A stretch of DNA of 10,276 nucleotides from Collinsella sp. (GTDB lineage Bacteria > Actinomycetota > Coriobacteriia > Coriobacteriales > Coriobacteriaceae). The notes beneath the pieces are model-generated. The model was not told the origin of the DNA. It did no database searches and saw nothing but the letters and a program-made list of their open reading frames with translations. The DNA lies in NCBI GenBank assembly GCA_019419625.1, contig DXZO01000027.1, forward strand, positions 1 to 10,276. The letters are read 5' to 3'. This document shows, in pieces, positions 1 through 6,643 of the stretch. The position numbers were made by a program, and so were the translations under genes. The first letter of the stretch is position 1. Every line of letters begins with the position of its first letter.

Positions 1-21
1 ATGTCATGCGGACTCCAAACC

Positions 22-43
22 GGACCTGATGGTCCAACTTTTT
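22..43 (+). terminator. possible weak intrinsic terminator
   Basis: A 5-bp stem (GGACC 22-26, GGTCC 31-35) with a TGAT loop is followed within three bases by five T residues (39-43). This could end transcription of a gene lying left of the window. The stem is short, and the same stretch can form other pairings (7-13 with 44-50), so the call is tentative. Confidence 0.35.
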
Positions 44-244
44 GTCCGCAGTCCCATGCGGCGCGCCCTCAACAGTCCCAAAACGGGCCATGCGTCCCAA
101 TCCACAGGTCTGTTCGGACCCCAAGGGCATTCCTCCCCGAGCCCTTATCGATCAGACTTACGCTAAGGGACATTCCGCAACAAGCCGGCCAGCAAGTCGC
201 ACAACGACGAACCTTTCCAAATCCTCTACGGCAAGGAGGCACCC

Positions 245-817
245 ATGAAACGCCTAGGCACCCTCTGCATGACTGCGCTCGCCATCGCAACGTGCTCGTT
301 GGCCCTCGTGGGCTGCGGCAAAACGAACAGCAAAACCGGAACATGCGAACCGGATCCCGGCAGCACCAAAGCCATCGAAAAAACCGAACCCCCGGTGAGC
401 TTCGACAAAATAGACGAGGACATCGTCGATCCCCAGGGTTTGGGCCCCGATCCCCAAGAACAGTTCCCCATCGACCTAGAGGCGGACGAGAACGTCCATG
501 TTACCTGCGTGGGCAAGGACACGGATGGCTACGGCGACGCCGTGTTGGTCTTTGCGGTGACAAACAACACCGATGTCGACATGATGTTTGGCGATGTGGA
601 CTCCTATGCCTACGTCAACGGCGTGGTCCGCGATGTGCGCATGCGCCAGCAGGTCGCAGCGGGCGAGGAAACGCGCGCCATGCTCACCTTTGTAGGCACC
701 TTCGACGACCCGGACTTTGATGTAAACAACGACCTCAACGACATCTACCTCAATATCTGGATGTTCGAAGAGGCAACGGGCAACGTTTACTTTAGGGACC
801 TGGTACACATCCCGTAG
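245..817 (+). CDS. putative lipoprotein with Ig-like C-terminal domain, function unknown
   Basis: The gene encodes 190 residues. The start is set by a strong ribosome binding site, AAGGAGG at 233-239, five bases before the ATG. The N-terminus is a lipoprotein signal peptide: Lys2-Arg3, a hydrophobic stretch (about 10-22) and the lipobox Leu-Val-Gly-Cys with the lipidated cysteine at residue 24, so the mature protein should be anchored to the outer face of the membrane. A polar linker (25-80), with one further cysteine (34), leads to a domain at about 83-190. Its VTNNTD element (105-110) and AGEETRAMLTF element (139-149) resemble the beta-sandwich of DUF4352 / DUF5067-type Gram-positive lipoproteins; that family link is inference. 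The gene stands alone and converges on leuS with a shared terminator. I see no enzymatic motif. Role unknown; an extracytoplasmic binding or sensing part is possible. Confidence 0.85.
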   Translation: MKRLGTLCMTALAIATCSLALVGCGKTNSKTGTCEPDPGSTKAIEKTEPPVSFDKIDEDIVDPQGLGPDPQEQFPIDLEADENVHVTCVGKDTDGYGDAVLVFAVTNNTDVDMMFGDVDSYAYVNGVVRDVRMRQQVAAGEETRAMLTFVGTFDDPDFDVNNDLNDIYLNIWMFEEATGNVYFRDLVHIP

Positions 818-860
818 AAGACGGTGCGACGCACTGACTAAGCAGGTCATACAACACAAA

Positions 861-896
861 ACGAGGGACGACCCAACCGGATCGTCCCTCGTCTTT
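861..896. terminator. bidirectional intrinsic terminator between lipoprotein gene and leuS
   Basis: A perfect 11-bp stem (861-871 with 882-892) encloses a 10-base loop. On the plus strand it is followed by GTCTTTT, and on the minus strand by TTTTGTGTT, so it can end both convergent transcripts. It is the only strong hairpin in the 104-bp gap. Confidence 0.88.
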
Positions 897-921
897 TATG
901 CGTCAGTTAAGCGCGCAGTGC

Positions 922-3498
922 TTACTTGACCACCAGGTTGACCAGCTTGCCGGGCACGCAGATGGCCTTGACGACCGTCTTGCCCTCGAGCCACTTGGCG
1001 ACGGCGGCCTCGGCGGCAGCCTGCATATCCTCATTGGAGGCATTGCGGGCCACCTCGACGCGGCCGCGGACCTTGCCGAGCACCTGGACGACGATCTGCA
1101 CCGTGTCCTCGATGGACTCGGCCAGGTCGAACTCGGGCCAGGCGGCGGTGTAGGCGTTGCCCTCGCAGCCGAGAGCCTCGTGCCACAGCTCGTCGGCCCA
1201 GAACGGGCAGATGGGGGCAAGAACGCTCACGATATCCTTAGCCACGCCATAGCACAGCGCCTTGTCACGGGAAGCGACCTCAGTGGCGTTGAGGTAGGCG
1301 CTCGCCGCGTTAACGAGCTCCATGACGGCCGAGATGGCGGTGTTGAACTGGCCGCGATCGAAGTCCTCGGTGCACTTAGCGATGGTGCGGTGACGCTCGC
1401 GATAGAGCTTCATCGCGGTCTCGTCGAGCGCGGACTTGTCGAAGGCCACGTTGGCGTCGCCGGACTGGACGAGCTGCCAAACGATACGCCAGGCGCGCTT
1501 GATGAAGCGGTTGGCGCCCTCAACGGCCTTGGGATCCCAGTCGAAGTCCTTCTCGGGCGGGGCGATAAACAGGATCGCCAGACGCATGGTGTCGGCGCCG
1601 TAGGGCTCGATGACCGAGCTCGGGGGTACGACATTGCCCTTGGACTTGGACATGGTGTCGCCGTTCTCGTCCTTGACCATGCCCTGGCACAGCAGGTTGG
1701 TAAAGGGCTCGTCCACACTCAACAGACCCAGGTCGCGCAGCGCCTTGGTAAAGAAGCGGCTGTAGAGCAGGTGCAGAATGGCATGCTCGATGCCGCCGAT
1801 GTAGTTATCGACGGGCATCCAACGGTCGGCAGCCTCGCGGGAGAAAGGCAGCTCGGTGTTGTGCGGGTCGGTATAGCGCAGGTAATACCAACTGGAGCAG
1901 GTAAAGGTGTCCATGGTATCGGTCTCGCGCTTGGCCGGGCGGCCGCAGACCGGGCAGGTGGTCTCGTAGAACTCCTTGCACTCGGCAAGGGTCTCGCCGG
2001 CACCCAGGTCAAGGTTCTCGGGCAGCGTCACCGGCAGCTGATCCTCGGGCACGGGCACGATGCCGCAGTGCTCGCAGTGGATGGCCGGGATGGGGTTGCC
2101 CCAATAGCGCTGGCGGGAAATGAGCCAGTCGCGCAGACGGAACTCGACCTTACGACGACCGCAGCCCATGGCCTCGAGGTCGGCCACGATCGCAGCCTCG
2201 CCCTCGGAGTGCTTGCCGCCGCGCATACCGGTGTACTTGCCGGACTGGACGAGCGTGCCCTCGGCAGCATGGGCGCAATCCCAGTCGACGGTCTCGGCAT
2301 GGAAGGTATCGATAGTCTCGCCGTTAGCCTCGACGGCTGCGCGGTCGTCATCGTCCAGGATGATCGGCACGATCGGCAGGTCGTACTTGCGGGCGAACTC
2401 AAAGTCGCGCTGGTCGCCGCAGGGAACGGCCATGACGGCACCGGTGCCGTAGTCGGCAACGACGTAGTCGGCAACCCACACAGGGACCTTCTCGCCGTTG
2501 ACCGGGTTTACCACATAGCGGCCCGTGAAGGCACCGTGCTTTTCGAGGGTGCCCTGGGCACGCTCGACGGCAGAGATATGCTTGGAGTCCTCGACGATCT
2601 TGGTGACGGCCTCCTCGTACTCCGTGCCCTCGACGAGCTCATGCAGGCCGGCGTACTCGGGAGCCAGGACAAAGAAGGAGACGCCAAAAAGGGTGTCGGC
2701 ACGCGTGGTGAAGACGGTGATCTTACCCTCGTCGCCCTCGATGGGATCGCCATCCTGGTCGCACAGGGTAAAGTCGACCTCGGCGCCCTCGGAACGACCG
2801 ATCCAGTTGGCCTGCATCTGCTTGACGCGCTCGGGCCAGCCGGGGAGCTTCTCCAGGTCATCGAGCAGCTCCTGAGAGTACTCGGTAATCTTGAAGTACC
2901 ACTGCTCAAGGTCGCGCTTCTCGGACTCGGTGCCGCAGCGCCAGCACTTGCCCTCGGTGACCTGCTCGTTGGCCAGAACAGTCTTGCAGGTGGGGCACCA
3001 GTTGACCGGGTTCTTCTTGCGGTAGACCAGGCCCTTTTCCCACAGCTTCTCAAAGATCCACTGGCCCCAGCGGTAGTAGTCGGGGCTGCAGGTCTTGACC
3101 ATGCGATCCAGATCGTAGGAGAAGCCCATGCGCTTCATCGTGGCGAGTGCCTGGTCCATGTTCTTATACGTCCAGGCGGCAGCCTGCGTATTGTGCTTGA
3201 TGGCGGCGTTCTCGGCGGGCAGGCCAAAGGCGTCAAAGCCGATGGGATGCAGCACGTCGTAGCCGCGCATGCGGGCCTGACGGGCCATGGCATCGCCGAT
3301 GGTGTAGTTGCGCGCGTGACCCATGTGCAGGTCGCCCGACGGATACGGGAACATCTCGAGCACGTACTTCTTGGGCTTGCTGTCGTCGGTGTCGACGGCA
3401 AAGAGGTTGGAGTCCTCCCAGGCCTTCATCCACTTGGACTCAATGGCCTGTGCGTCGTAAGCAGGGATCTCGTCCTTATGATCTGTGCAATCGCACAT
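922..3498 (-). CDS. leuS: leucyl-tRNA synthetase
   Basis: Class I aminoacyl-tRNA synthetase that charges tRNA-Leu with leucine in the cytoplasm. It has 858 residues, matching the usual bacterial length of about 860. The ATG at 3498 follows AAAGGAG (3504-3510) by five bases; an in-frame ATG at 3624 would read through the leader palindrome and is rejected. Visible motifs: HMGH at 58-61 (HIGH signature); a CxxC pair at 168/171 and another at 185/188 (zinc-type insertion); the CP1 editing domain with TTRADT at 264-269 and the GTGAVMAVP segment ending in GDQRD (361-365); two further CxxC pairs before the SSWYYLRY segment; TMSKS at 615-619 (KMSKS signature); then the anticodon-binding helical region and a C-terminal domain ending VNLVVK. 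The editing-site histidine of the common HDxRD motif is glycine here. The gene is monocistronic between two terminators, with a long structured leader. Confidence 0.97.
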   Translation of the reverse strand: MCDCTDHKDEIPAYDAQAIESKWMKAWEDSNLFAVDTDDSKPKKYVLEMFPYPSGDLHMGHARNYTIGDAMARQARMRGYDVLHPIGFDAFGLPAENAAIKHNTQAAAWTYKNMDQALATMKRMGFSYDLDRMVKTCSPDYYRWGQWIFEKLWEKGLVYRKKNPVNWCPTCKTVLANEQVTEGKCWRCGTESEKRDLEQWYFKITEYSQELLDDLEKLPGWPERVKQMQANWIGRSEGAEVDFTLCDQDGDPIEGDEGKITVFTTRADTLFGVSFFVLAPEYAGLHELVEGTEYEEAVTKIVEDSKHISAVERAQGTLEKHGAFTGRYVVNPVNGEKVPVWVADYVVADYGTGAVMAVPCGDQRDFEFARKYDLPIVPIILDDDDRAAVEANGETIDTFHAETVDWDCAHAAEGTLVQSGKYTGMRGGKHSEGEAAIVADLEAMGCGRRKVEFRLRDWLISRQRYWGNPIPAIHCEHCGIVPVPEDQLPVTLPENLDLGAGETLAECKEFYETTCPVCGRPAKRETDTMDTFTCSSWYYLRYTDPHNTELPFSREAADRWMPVDNYIGGIEHAILHLLYSRFFTKALRDLGLLSVDEPFTNLLCQGMVKDENGDTMSKSKGNVVPPSSVIEPYGADTMRLAILFIAPPEKDFDWDPKAVEGANRFIKRAWRIVWQLVQSGDANVAFDKSALDETAMKLYRERHRTIAKCTEDFDRGQFNTAISAVMELVNAASAYLNATEVASRDKALCYGVAKDIVSVLAPICPFWADELWHEALGCEGNAYTAAWPEFDLAESIEDTVQIVVQVLGKVRGRVEVARNASNEDMQAAAEAAVAKWLEGKTVVKAICVPGKLVNLVVK

Positions 3499-3503
3499 AT
3501 CAG

Positions 3504-3510
3504 CTCCTTT
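3504..3510 (-). promoter_or_regulatory. ribosome binding site that fixes the leuS start
   Basis: AAAGGAG on the minus strand lies five bases before the ATG at 3498. It decides in favour of this start over the upstream in-frame ATG at 3624, which would add 42 residues encoded by the hairpin and lacks family similarity. Confidence 0.85.
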
Positions 3511-3524
3511 GTTATCTAGGTTGG

Positions 3525-3642
3525 GGCGGGGCGTTCTTACCTTTACTCGCTGCTGCGGACAGTCCTGCTCGCACGAAGAGCACATTAAGTGCTCTTCGGC
3601 TCGTGCGGAACTTGCAGTGAGCAAAGGTAAGAACGCCCCGCC
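3525..3642. repeat. 118-bp near-perfect palindrome in the leuS leader
   Basis: The outer arms 3525-3544 and 3623-3642 pair perfectly over 20 bp. After one mismatch (3545/3622) pairing resumes from 3546-3553 with 3614-3621, including one G-T pair. An inner hairpin pairs 3575-3583 with 3589-3597 (9 bp, loop ATTAA), extended by 3570-3574 with 3603-3607 across a five-base bulge. No T-run follows on either side, so it is not a plain terminator. No clear target-site duplication is seen. It could be a folded mRNA leader, a miniature inverted-repeat element or a dispersed palindromic repeat. It ends 14 bases before the leuS ribosome binding site. Confidence 0.85.
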
Positions 3643-3660
3643 ACATCGTTAACTCGCATG

Positions 3661-3669
3661 ATGATAGCA
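3661..3669 (-). promoter_or_regulatory. candidate extended -10 promoter for leuS
   Basis: The minus strand reads TGC-TATCAT, an extended -10 element with five of six matches to TATAAT. No good -35 is present at the normal distance, as is common with extended -10 promoters. Transcription would start near 3654, so the mRNA would carry the whole 118-nt palindrome in a leader of roughly 155 nt. Confidence 0.42.
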
Positions 3670-3677
3670 AATACGAC

Positions 3678-3715
3678 AAGCGAGATGCCTGCGACTTGCA
3701 GGCATCTCGCTTTAT
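3678..3715 (-). terminator. intrinsic terminator after the PTS gene
   Basis: A perfect 15-bp stem (3678-3692 with 3698-3712) has a 5-base loop GACTT. It lies about 105 bp past the stop of the EIIBC gene and before leuS. The T-run is weak in both directions (CTTTAT on plus, CTTGTCGTATTT on minus). The long stem and its position between two minus-strand genes make a terminator the best reading. Confidence 0.7.
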
Positions 3716-3745
3716 CTAAAAAGAGTATGTACAGGGAAAGCACGC

Positions 3746-3783
3746 TTCATTGGATATGAGCCATCAAAGCCTCATGAAATGAA
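3746..3783 (-). other. imperfect hairpin in the 3' untranslated region of the PTS transcript
   Basis: TTCATT (3746-3751) can pair with AATGAA (3778-3783), and ATGAG (3757-3761) with CTCAT (3771-3775), around a 10-base loop. No T-run follows. It may be a stabilising 3' structure or chance. Apart from this, the terminator, the promoter and the palindrome, nothing else is recognisable in the 318-bp gap 3499-3816. Confidence 0.25.
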
Positions 3784-3816
3784 CGATATACCCATCTGAG
3801 TTAGATCAAACAAAAC

Positions 3817-5211
3817 CTAGTTCTCAAGCTCAGCCTGTTCGGCCTTGTTAGGGTCAAAGAAGAACCAAGTGAGCAGACCGGAAACCGCAATGCCAACACC
3901 ATGGATGATAAAGTAGTTGATGATGGCCTGCTGGCTGTACAGGTAGGTAACGATTCCCGGAATAGCAGCAACGCCCATACCGGTACTGGCAGCATGAAGC
4001 ATTGCGCCACACCAACCAGCGCAGGCACCTCCGCAAAGAGCGAACAGGAACGGCTTGCCAAACTTGAGGTTCACGCCAAAGATTGCCGGCTCGGTAATGC
4101 CCAGGAATGCAGGCAGCGATGCAGCCATATAGAAGCCACGCTTTTTAGGGTTCTTTACCTTAAGACCGGTAACCAAGGCGGCGGTAGCCTGGGCCATAAT
4201 GCCACCGGAAATCATGGCATTGAAGGGGTTGAAACCGGTGGTAGCAAGATAGTCAGTTTCGAGCGCAAGGAAGATGTGGTGCATACCGGTAACCACAATC
4301 GCCTGCTGCGTTCCGCCAAGGATTAGTCCACCCAGACCGAACGGCAACGCGATAACGAACTTCGCGGCAGCCAAAACAGCGTGTTCCACGGTCTGGCAAA
4401 CGGGGCCAATAACAAGCATGCCAAGCAAGCCGGCAATGAGGATCGTAGTAAACGGAGTGATGATAAGATCCAGAACATCCGGAACAACGTTCTTAAGAGT
4501 CTTCTCGGTCTTTGCAGCGATATACGCAACAACAAGAGCGGGAAGCACCGAGCCCTGATAACCTACAACATTCCACTCAAGACCAAACGGATGGAAAGTA
4601 ATTGCCTCAACCGTACCCTTAACCACATCATTCGGGTTAGGAAGAAGCGGGTTCACCAGCATGAGACCAAGGACGATGCCGATGACGGGGCTACCACCAA
4701 ACTGCTTCATGCCCGACCATGCAATAAGCACGGGCAGAAAGGTAAAAGCAGTTTTCATCAGAATGGTCGCGATCGTCAAAACGTTGGGGTCCATCTGAAC
4801 GCCAAACGAGTTGATGCAGTTAATGAAGCCGCTAAAAAGGCCTGTTGCCACTAGGACGGGAATAACGGGAATAAAGATATCGCCCAAAATACGAGAGAGC
4901 TTCTTGGGGAGCGACATGCCGGCATACAGGTCGGCCTTAATATCGGTGTTAACACCGCCCTGATTCTCGCCCGCGACAATATCGTAAACACGGTTAACAA
5001 GACCGGTGCCCAAAATCACCTGATACTGTTCGCCGGCGAAGAATTGGCCTTTGACGTCCTCAATATCTTCGATTGTTTTCTCATCGACCTTGGTCTTATC
5101 ATGAAGCGTCAAACGCAGCCTGGTCGAACAATGACCCACGGCCCTGATATTGTCTACGCCTCCAACTGCAGCAACAATGCCTTTGGCAATGGCCTTATCA
5201 TCAGTTTTCAT
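3817..5211 (-). CDS. PTS EIIBC permease, sucrose / glucoside type
   Basis: Membrane component of the phosphoenolpyruvate-dependent phosphotransferase system, 464 residues, which imports a sugar and phosphorylates it during transport. The EIIB domain covers about 1-90, with the phosphorylated cysteine at 28 inside GHCSTRLRLTL. The EIIC domain follows from about 105 with many hydrophobic segments, the TGMHH motif (308-312) and the GITEPAIFGVNL signature (371-382). The EIIBC order without a fused EIIA is that of the sucrose / trehalose / N-acetylmuramate branch, whose members borrow a glucose-type EIIA encoded elsewhere; none is present here. The ATG has AAAGGGGA (5218-5225) six bases upstream. 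It lies 48 bp behind the enolase-superfamily gene, so the two probably share a transcript, with an RpiR regulator upstream. The substrate cannot be read from sequence; sucrose is not implied, as no sucrose-6-phosphate hydrolase is nearby. Confidence 0.93.
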   Translation of the reverse strand: MKTDDKAIAKGIVAAVGGVDNIRAVGHCSTRLRLTLHDKTKVDEKTIEDIEDVKGQFFAGEQYQVILGTGLVNRVYDIVAGENQGGVNTDIKADLYAGMSLPKKLSRILGDIFIPVIPVLVATGLFSGFINCINSFGVQMDPNVLTIATILMKTAFTFLPVLIAWSGMKQFGGSPVIGIVLGLMLVNPLLPNPNDVVKGTVEAITFHPFGLEWNVVGYQGSVLPALVVAYIAAKTEKTLKNVVPDVLDLIITPFTTILIAGLLGMLVIGPVCQTVEHAVLAAAKFVIALPFGLGGLILGGTQQAIVVTGMHHIFLALETDYLATTGFNPFNAMISGGIMAQATAALVTGLKVKNPKKRGFYMAASLPAFLGITEPAIFGVNLKFGKPFLFALCGGACAGWCGAMLHAASTGMGVAAIPGIVTYLYSQQAIINYFIIHGVGIAVSGLLTWFFFDPNKAEQAELEN

Positions 5212-5259
5212 GGTCTATCCCCTTTCAAGGAACTCAAATACAAATAACTCCGGGTCGCA

Positions 5260-6465
5260 TTACGGTCGAGCAGCGGAACCATCCGGAAGTCTGCAAAGAA
5301 GCCAACTCAAATCCTTATCGACGGGAGGGAACTCTGCTGCGAGATTCTCATCGATATCCACACCGATACCGGGCTGATCGTTCAGATACACATAGCCGTT
5401 CTCAACGACTGGCATGCCCGGGAACACACGATACGTGTTCTCCTTAATGCTGCAGCTCCACTCTTGGATACCGAAGTTCGGTGAGGAAATGGAAAGGTGC
5501 GTGTTGACCGCATGCCCAATACCGGACATATCGCCAGGACCATGCCAAGCGGTGCGAACTCCATTAACGTCAGCGAAAGCAATGATCTTGCGAACGGGCG
5601 TGATTCCACCTGCCTGACTGATGTGGAGACGAAGATAGTCAACGCTTCGATTCTGAACAAGCTGCATCCACTCATGCGGGTTGTTGATGAGCTCGCCCAT
5701 GGCAAGCGGGCAAGTCGTATGAGCGCGCACCTGATCGAACCATGCGATTTGCTCGGGAGCGAGCACGTCCTCAAGGAACAGCAGGTCGAATTGGTCCATT
5801 TGCTGCGCGAAGCGGATTGCCTCGGAAGGCGTCAAACGCTCATGGACATCATGGCACAGCTCAATGTCGTCACCAAACTCGCGACGTAAGGCAGTAAAGC
5901 CCTCAATAGCCGTGCGCATATACACTTTGGGATCATAGTATGCACCGGGTAGCGCATCTTTAGGCTTATTCTCAACAGGAACGTTTCCGCCATAGCCACC
6001 GATTTGAACGCGGATTCGATTCCAGCCCGCATCGACGCGCTGCTGGACCAAATCGATTGCGCCCTCTATCGTCTGTGCATCGGCATGAATATACGCCGGA
6101 ACAGCATCGCGGCATTTACCACCAAAAAGGTCATAGAGCGGCATGCCGGCCATCTTGCCCTTAATGTCCCAAAGTGCCATGTCAATGCCGGAAAGTGCAT
6201 TGTTCCAGATCGGCCCGTTTCGCCAATATCCAGAAACATGTGCAGTCTGCCAGATATCCTGAATTCGCGCAGGATCTTTACCTAGCAAAAAGGGCTTCAG
6301 ATAGCGGTCAACCGCATGGGCAACCGCCTCATAACGCTGCGTAAACGTAGCGCAGCCAACACCGTAGATGGACGGGTCATTCGTCTCCACCTTCACCACA
6401 ACAAGGTTAATGCCCTCGGGAGCAGTGCAGATGGGACGGACGTCCGTGATCTTCAAGGAATCCAT
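5260..6465 (-). CDS. enolase-superfamily sugar-acid dehydratase-like protein (RspA / mannonate dehydratase subgroup)
   Basis: A 401-residue cytoplasmic protein of the mandelate racemase / muconate lactonising enzyme branch. Members bind Mg2+ and usually remove a proton next to a carboxylate and then water, for example D-mannonate to 2-keto-3-deoxygluconate. The capping domain covers about 1-125, followed by the barrel. Metal ligands are likely Asp206 (in HDVHE), Glu232 (LED) and Glu258 (MGE). Likely acid/base groups are His208 and His308 (HGPGD), with Glu335 in FGIQEW. The segments DYLRLHISQAGGITP (276-290) and RTAWHGPGD (304-312) are typical of the ManD/RspA subgroup. The catalytic tyrosine that in characterised mannonate dehydratases lies about 12 residues after the RxQ arginine (here R152) is not at that spot, which has valine; the RVQIGGYGG form has a tyrosine at 158. 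Activity as a true mannonate dehydratase is therefore uncertain. Start ATG follows GGAAGGGA (6470-6477). Confidence 0.92.
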   Translation of the reverse strand: MDSLKITDVRPICTAPEGINLVVVKVETNDPSIYGVGCATFTQRYEAVAHAVDRYLKPFLLGKDPARIQDIWQTAHVSGYWRNGPIWNNALSGIDMALWDIKGKMAGMPLYDLFGGKCRDAVPAYIHADAQTIEGAIDLVQQRVDAGWNRIRVQIGGYGGNVPVENKPKDALPGAYYDPKVYMRTAIEGFTALRREFGDDIELCHDVHERLTPSEAIRFAQQMDQFDLLFLEDVLAPEQIAWFDQVRAHTTCPLAMGELINNPHEWMQLVQNRSVDYLRLHISQAGGITPVRKIIAFADVNGVRTAWHGPGDMSGIGHAVNTHLSISSPNFGIQEWSCSIKENTYRVFPGMPVVENGYVYLNDQPGIGVDIDENLAAEFPPVDKDLSWLLCRLPDGSAARP

Positions 6466-6597
6466 TTCGTCCCTTCCCGATTCACCGAGACTCGCATTCG
6501 TTCGCGGTCTCGTTTAACGAGGCCAAGTGTAGGAGGCGAATATCCCAGAAAGACCTGAGAAAGACGATATAGGTACATCGTCCGTGGTTGGGACGAA

Positions 6598-6626
6598 TTC
6601 CCACCAGCTGGGAAATTTCCACAGCT
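6598..6626. promoter_or_regulatory. candidate operator cluster upstream of the enolase/PTS operon
   Basis: GGAAATTTCC (6611-6620) is a perfect 10-bp palindrome. It sits in a larger inverted repeat, AGCTG at 6606-6610 with CAGCT at 6622-6626, broken by one extra base. TTCCC (6598-6602) and GGGAA (6610-6614) add an overlapping inverted pair. The site lies between the regulator's stop codon and the enolase gene, about 140 bp before that gene's ATG. Sites with GAAA/TTTC half-arms are known for some RpiR-family regulators, so this is a plausible operator. No convincing -35/-10 pair could be assigned here. Confidence 0.4.
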
Positions 6627-6643
6627 CGTTTACCTGCGGAAAC

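Noticed and set aside
1..720. A 239-codon open frame overlapping the lipoprotein gene
   Set aside because: The arginine/proline-rich translation lacks motifs and starts at the window edge. The overlapping frame at 245-817 has a signal peptide, lipobox and strong ribosome binding site.
898..3519. An 873-codon open frame on the plus strand opposite leuS
   Set aside because: It is antisense to a clear LeuRS gene. Its composition (rich in Gly, Leu, Val, Asp, Ala, His) is what a mirror frame of a G/C-ending-codon gene gives, and no ribosome binding site or family motif is seen.
3499..3624. A longer leuS reading from the ATG at 3624
   Set aside because: The extra 42 residues are encoded by the leader palindrome and do not resemble LeuRS. 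The ATG at 3498 has an ideal ribosome binding site and gives the normal length.
3525..3642. Insertion sequence or transposon
   Set aside because: The arms are inverted, but there is no transposase frame between them and no convincing target-site duplication. At most it is a miniature element.
3499..3660. T-box riboswitch controlling leuS
   Set aside because: T-boxes often precede aminoacyl-tRNA synthetase genes, but neither the conserved T-box sequence nor a terminator/antiterminator pair with a T-run was found.
3817..5211. Specific assignment as a sucrose permease
   Set aside because: The family signature covers sucrose, trehalose, beta-glucoside and N-acetylmuramate transporters. No hydrolase in the window supports sucrose.
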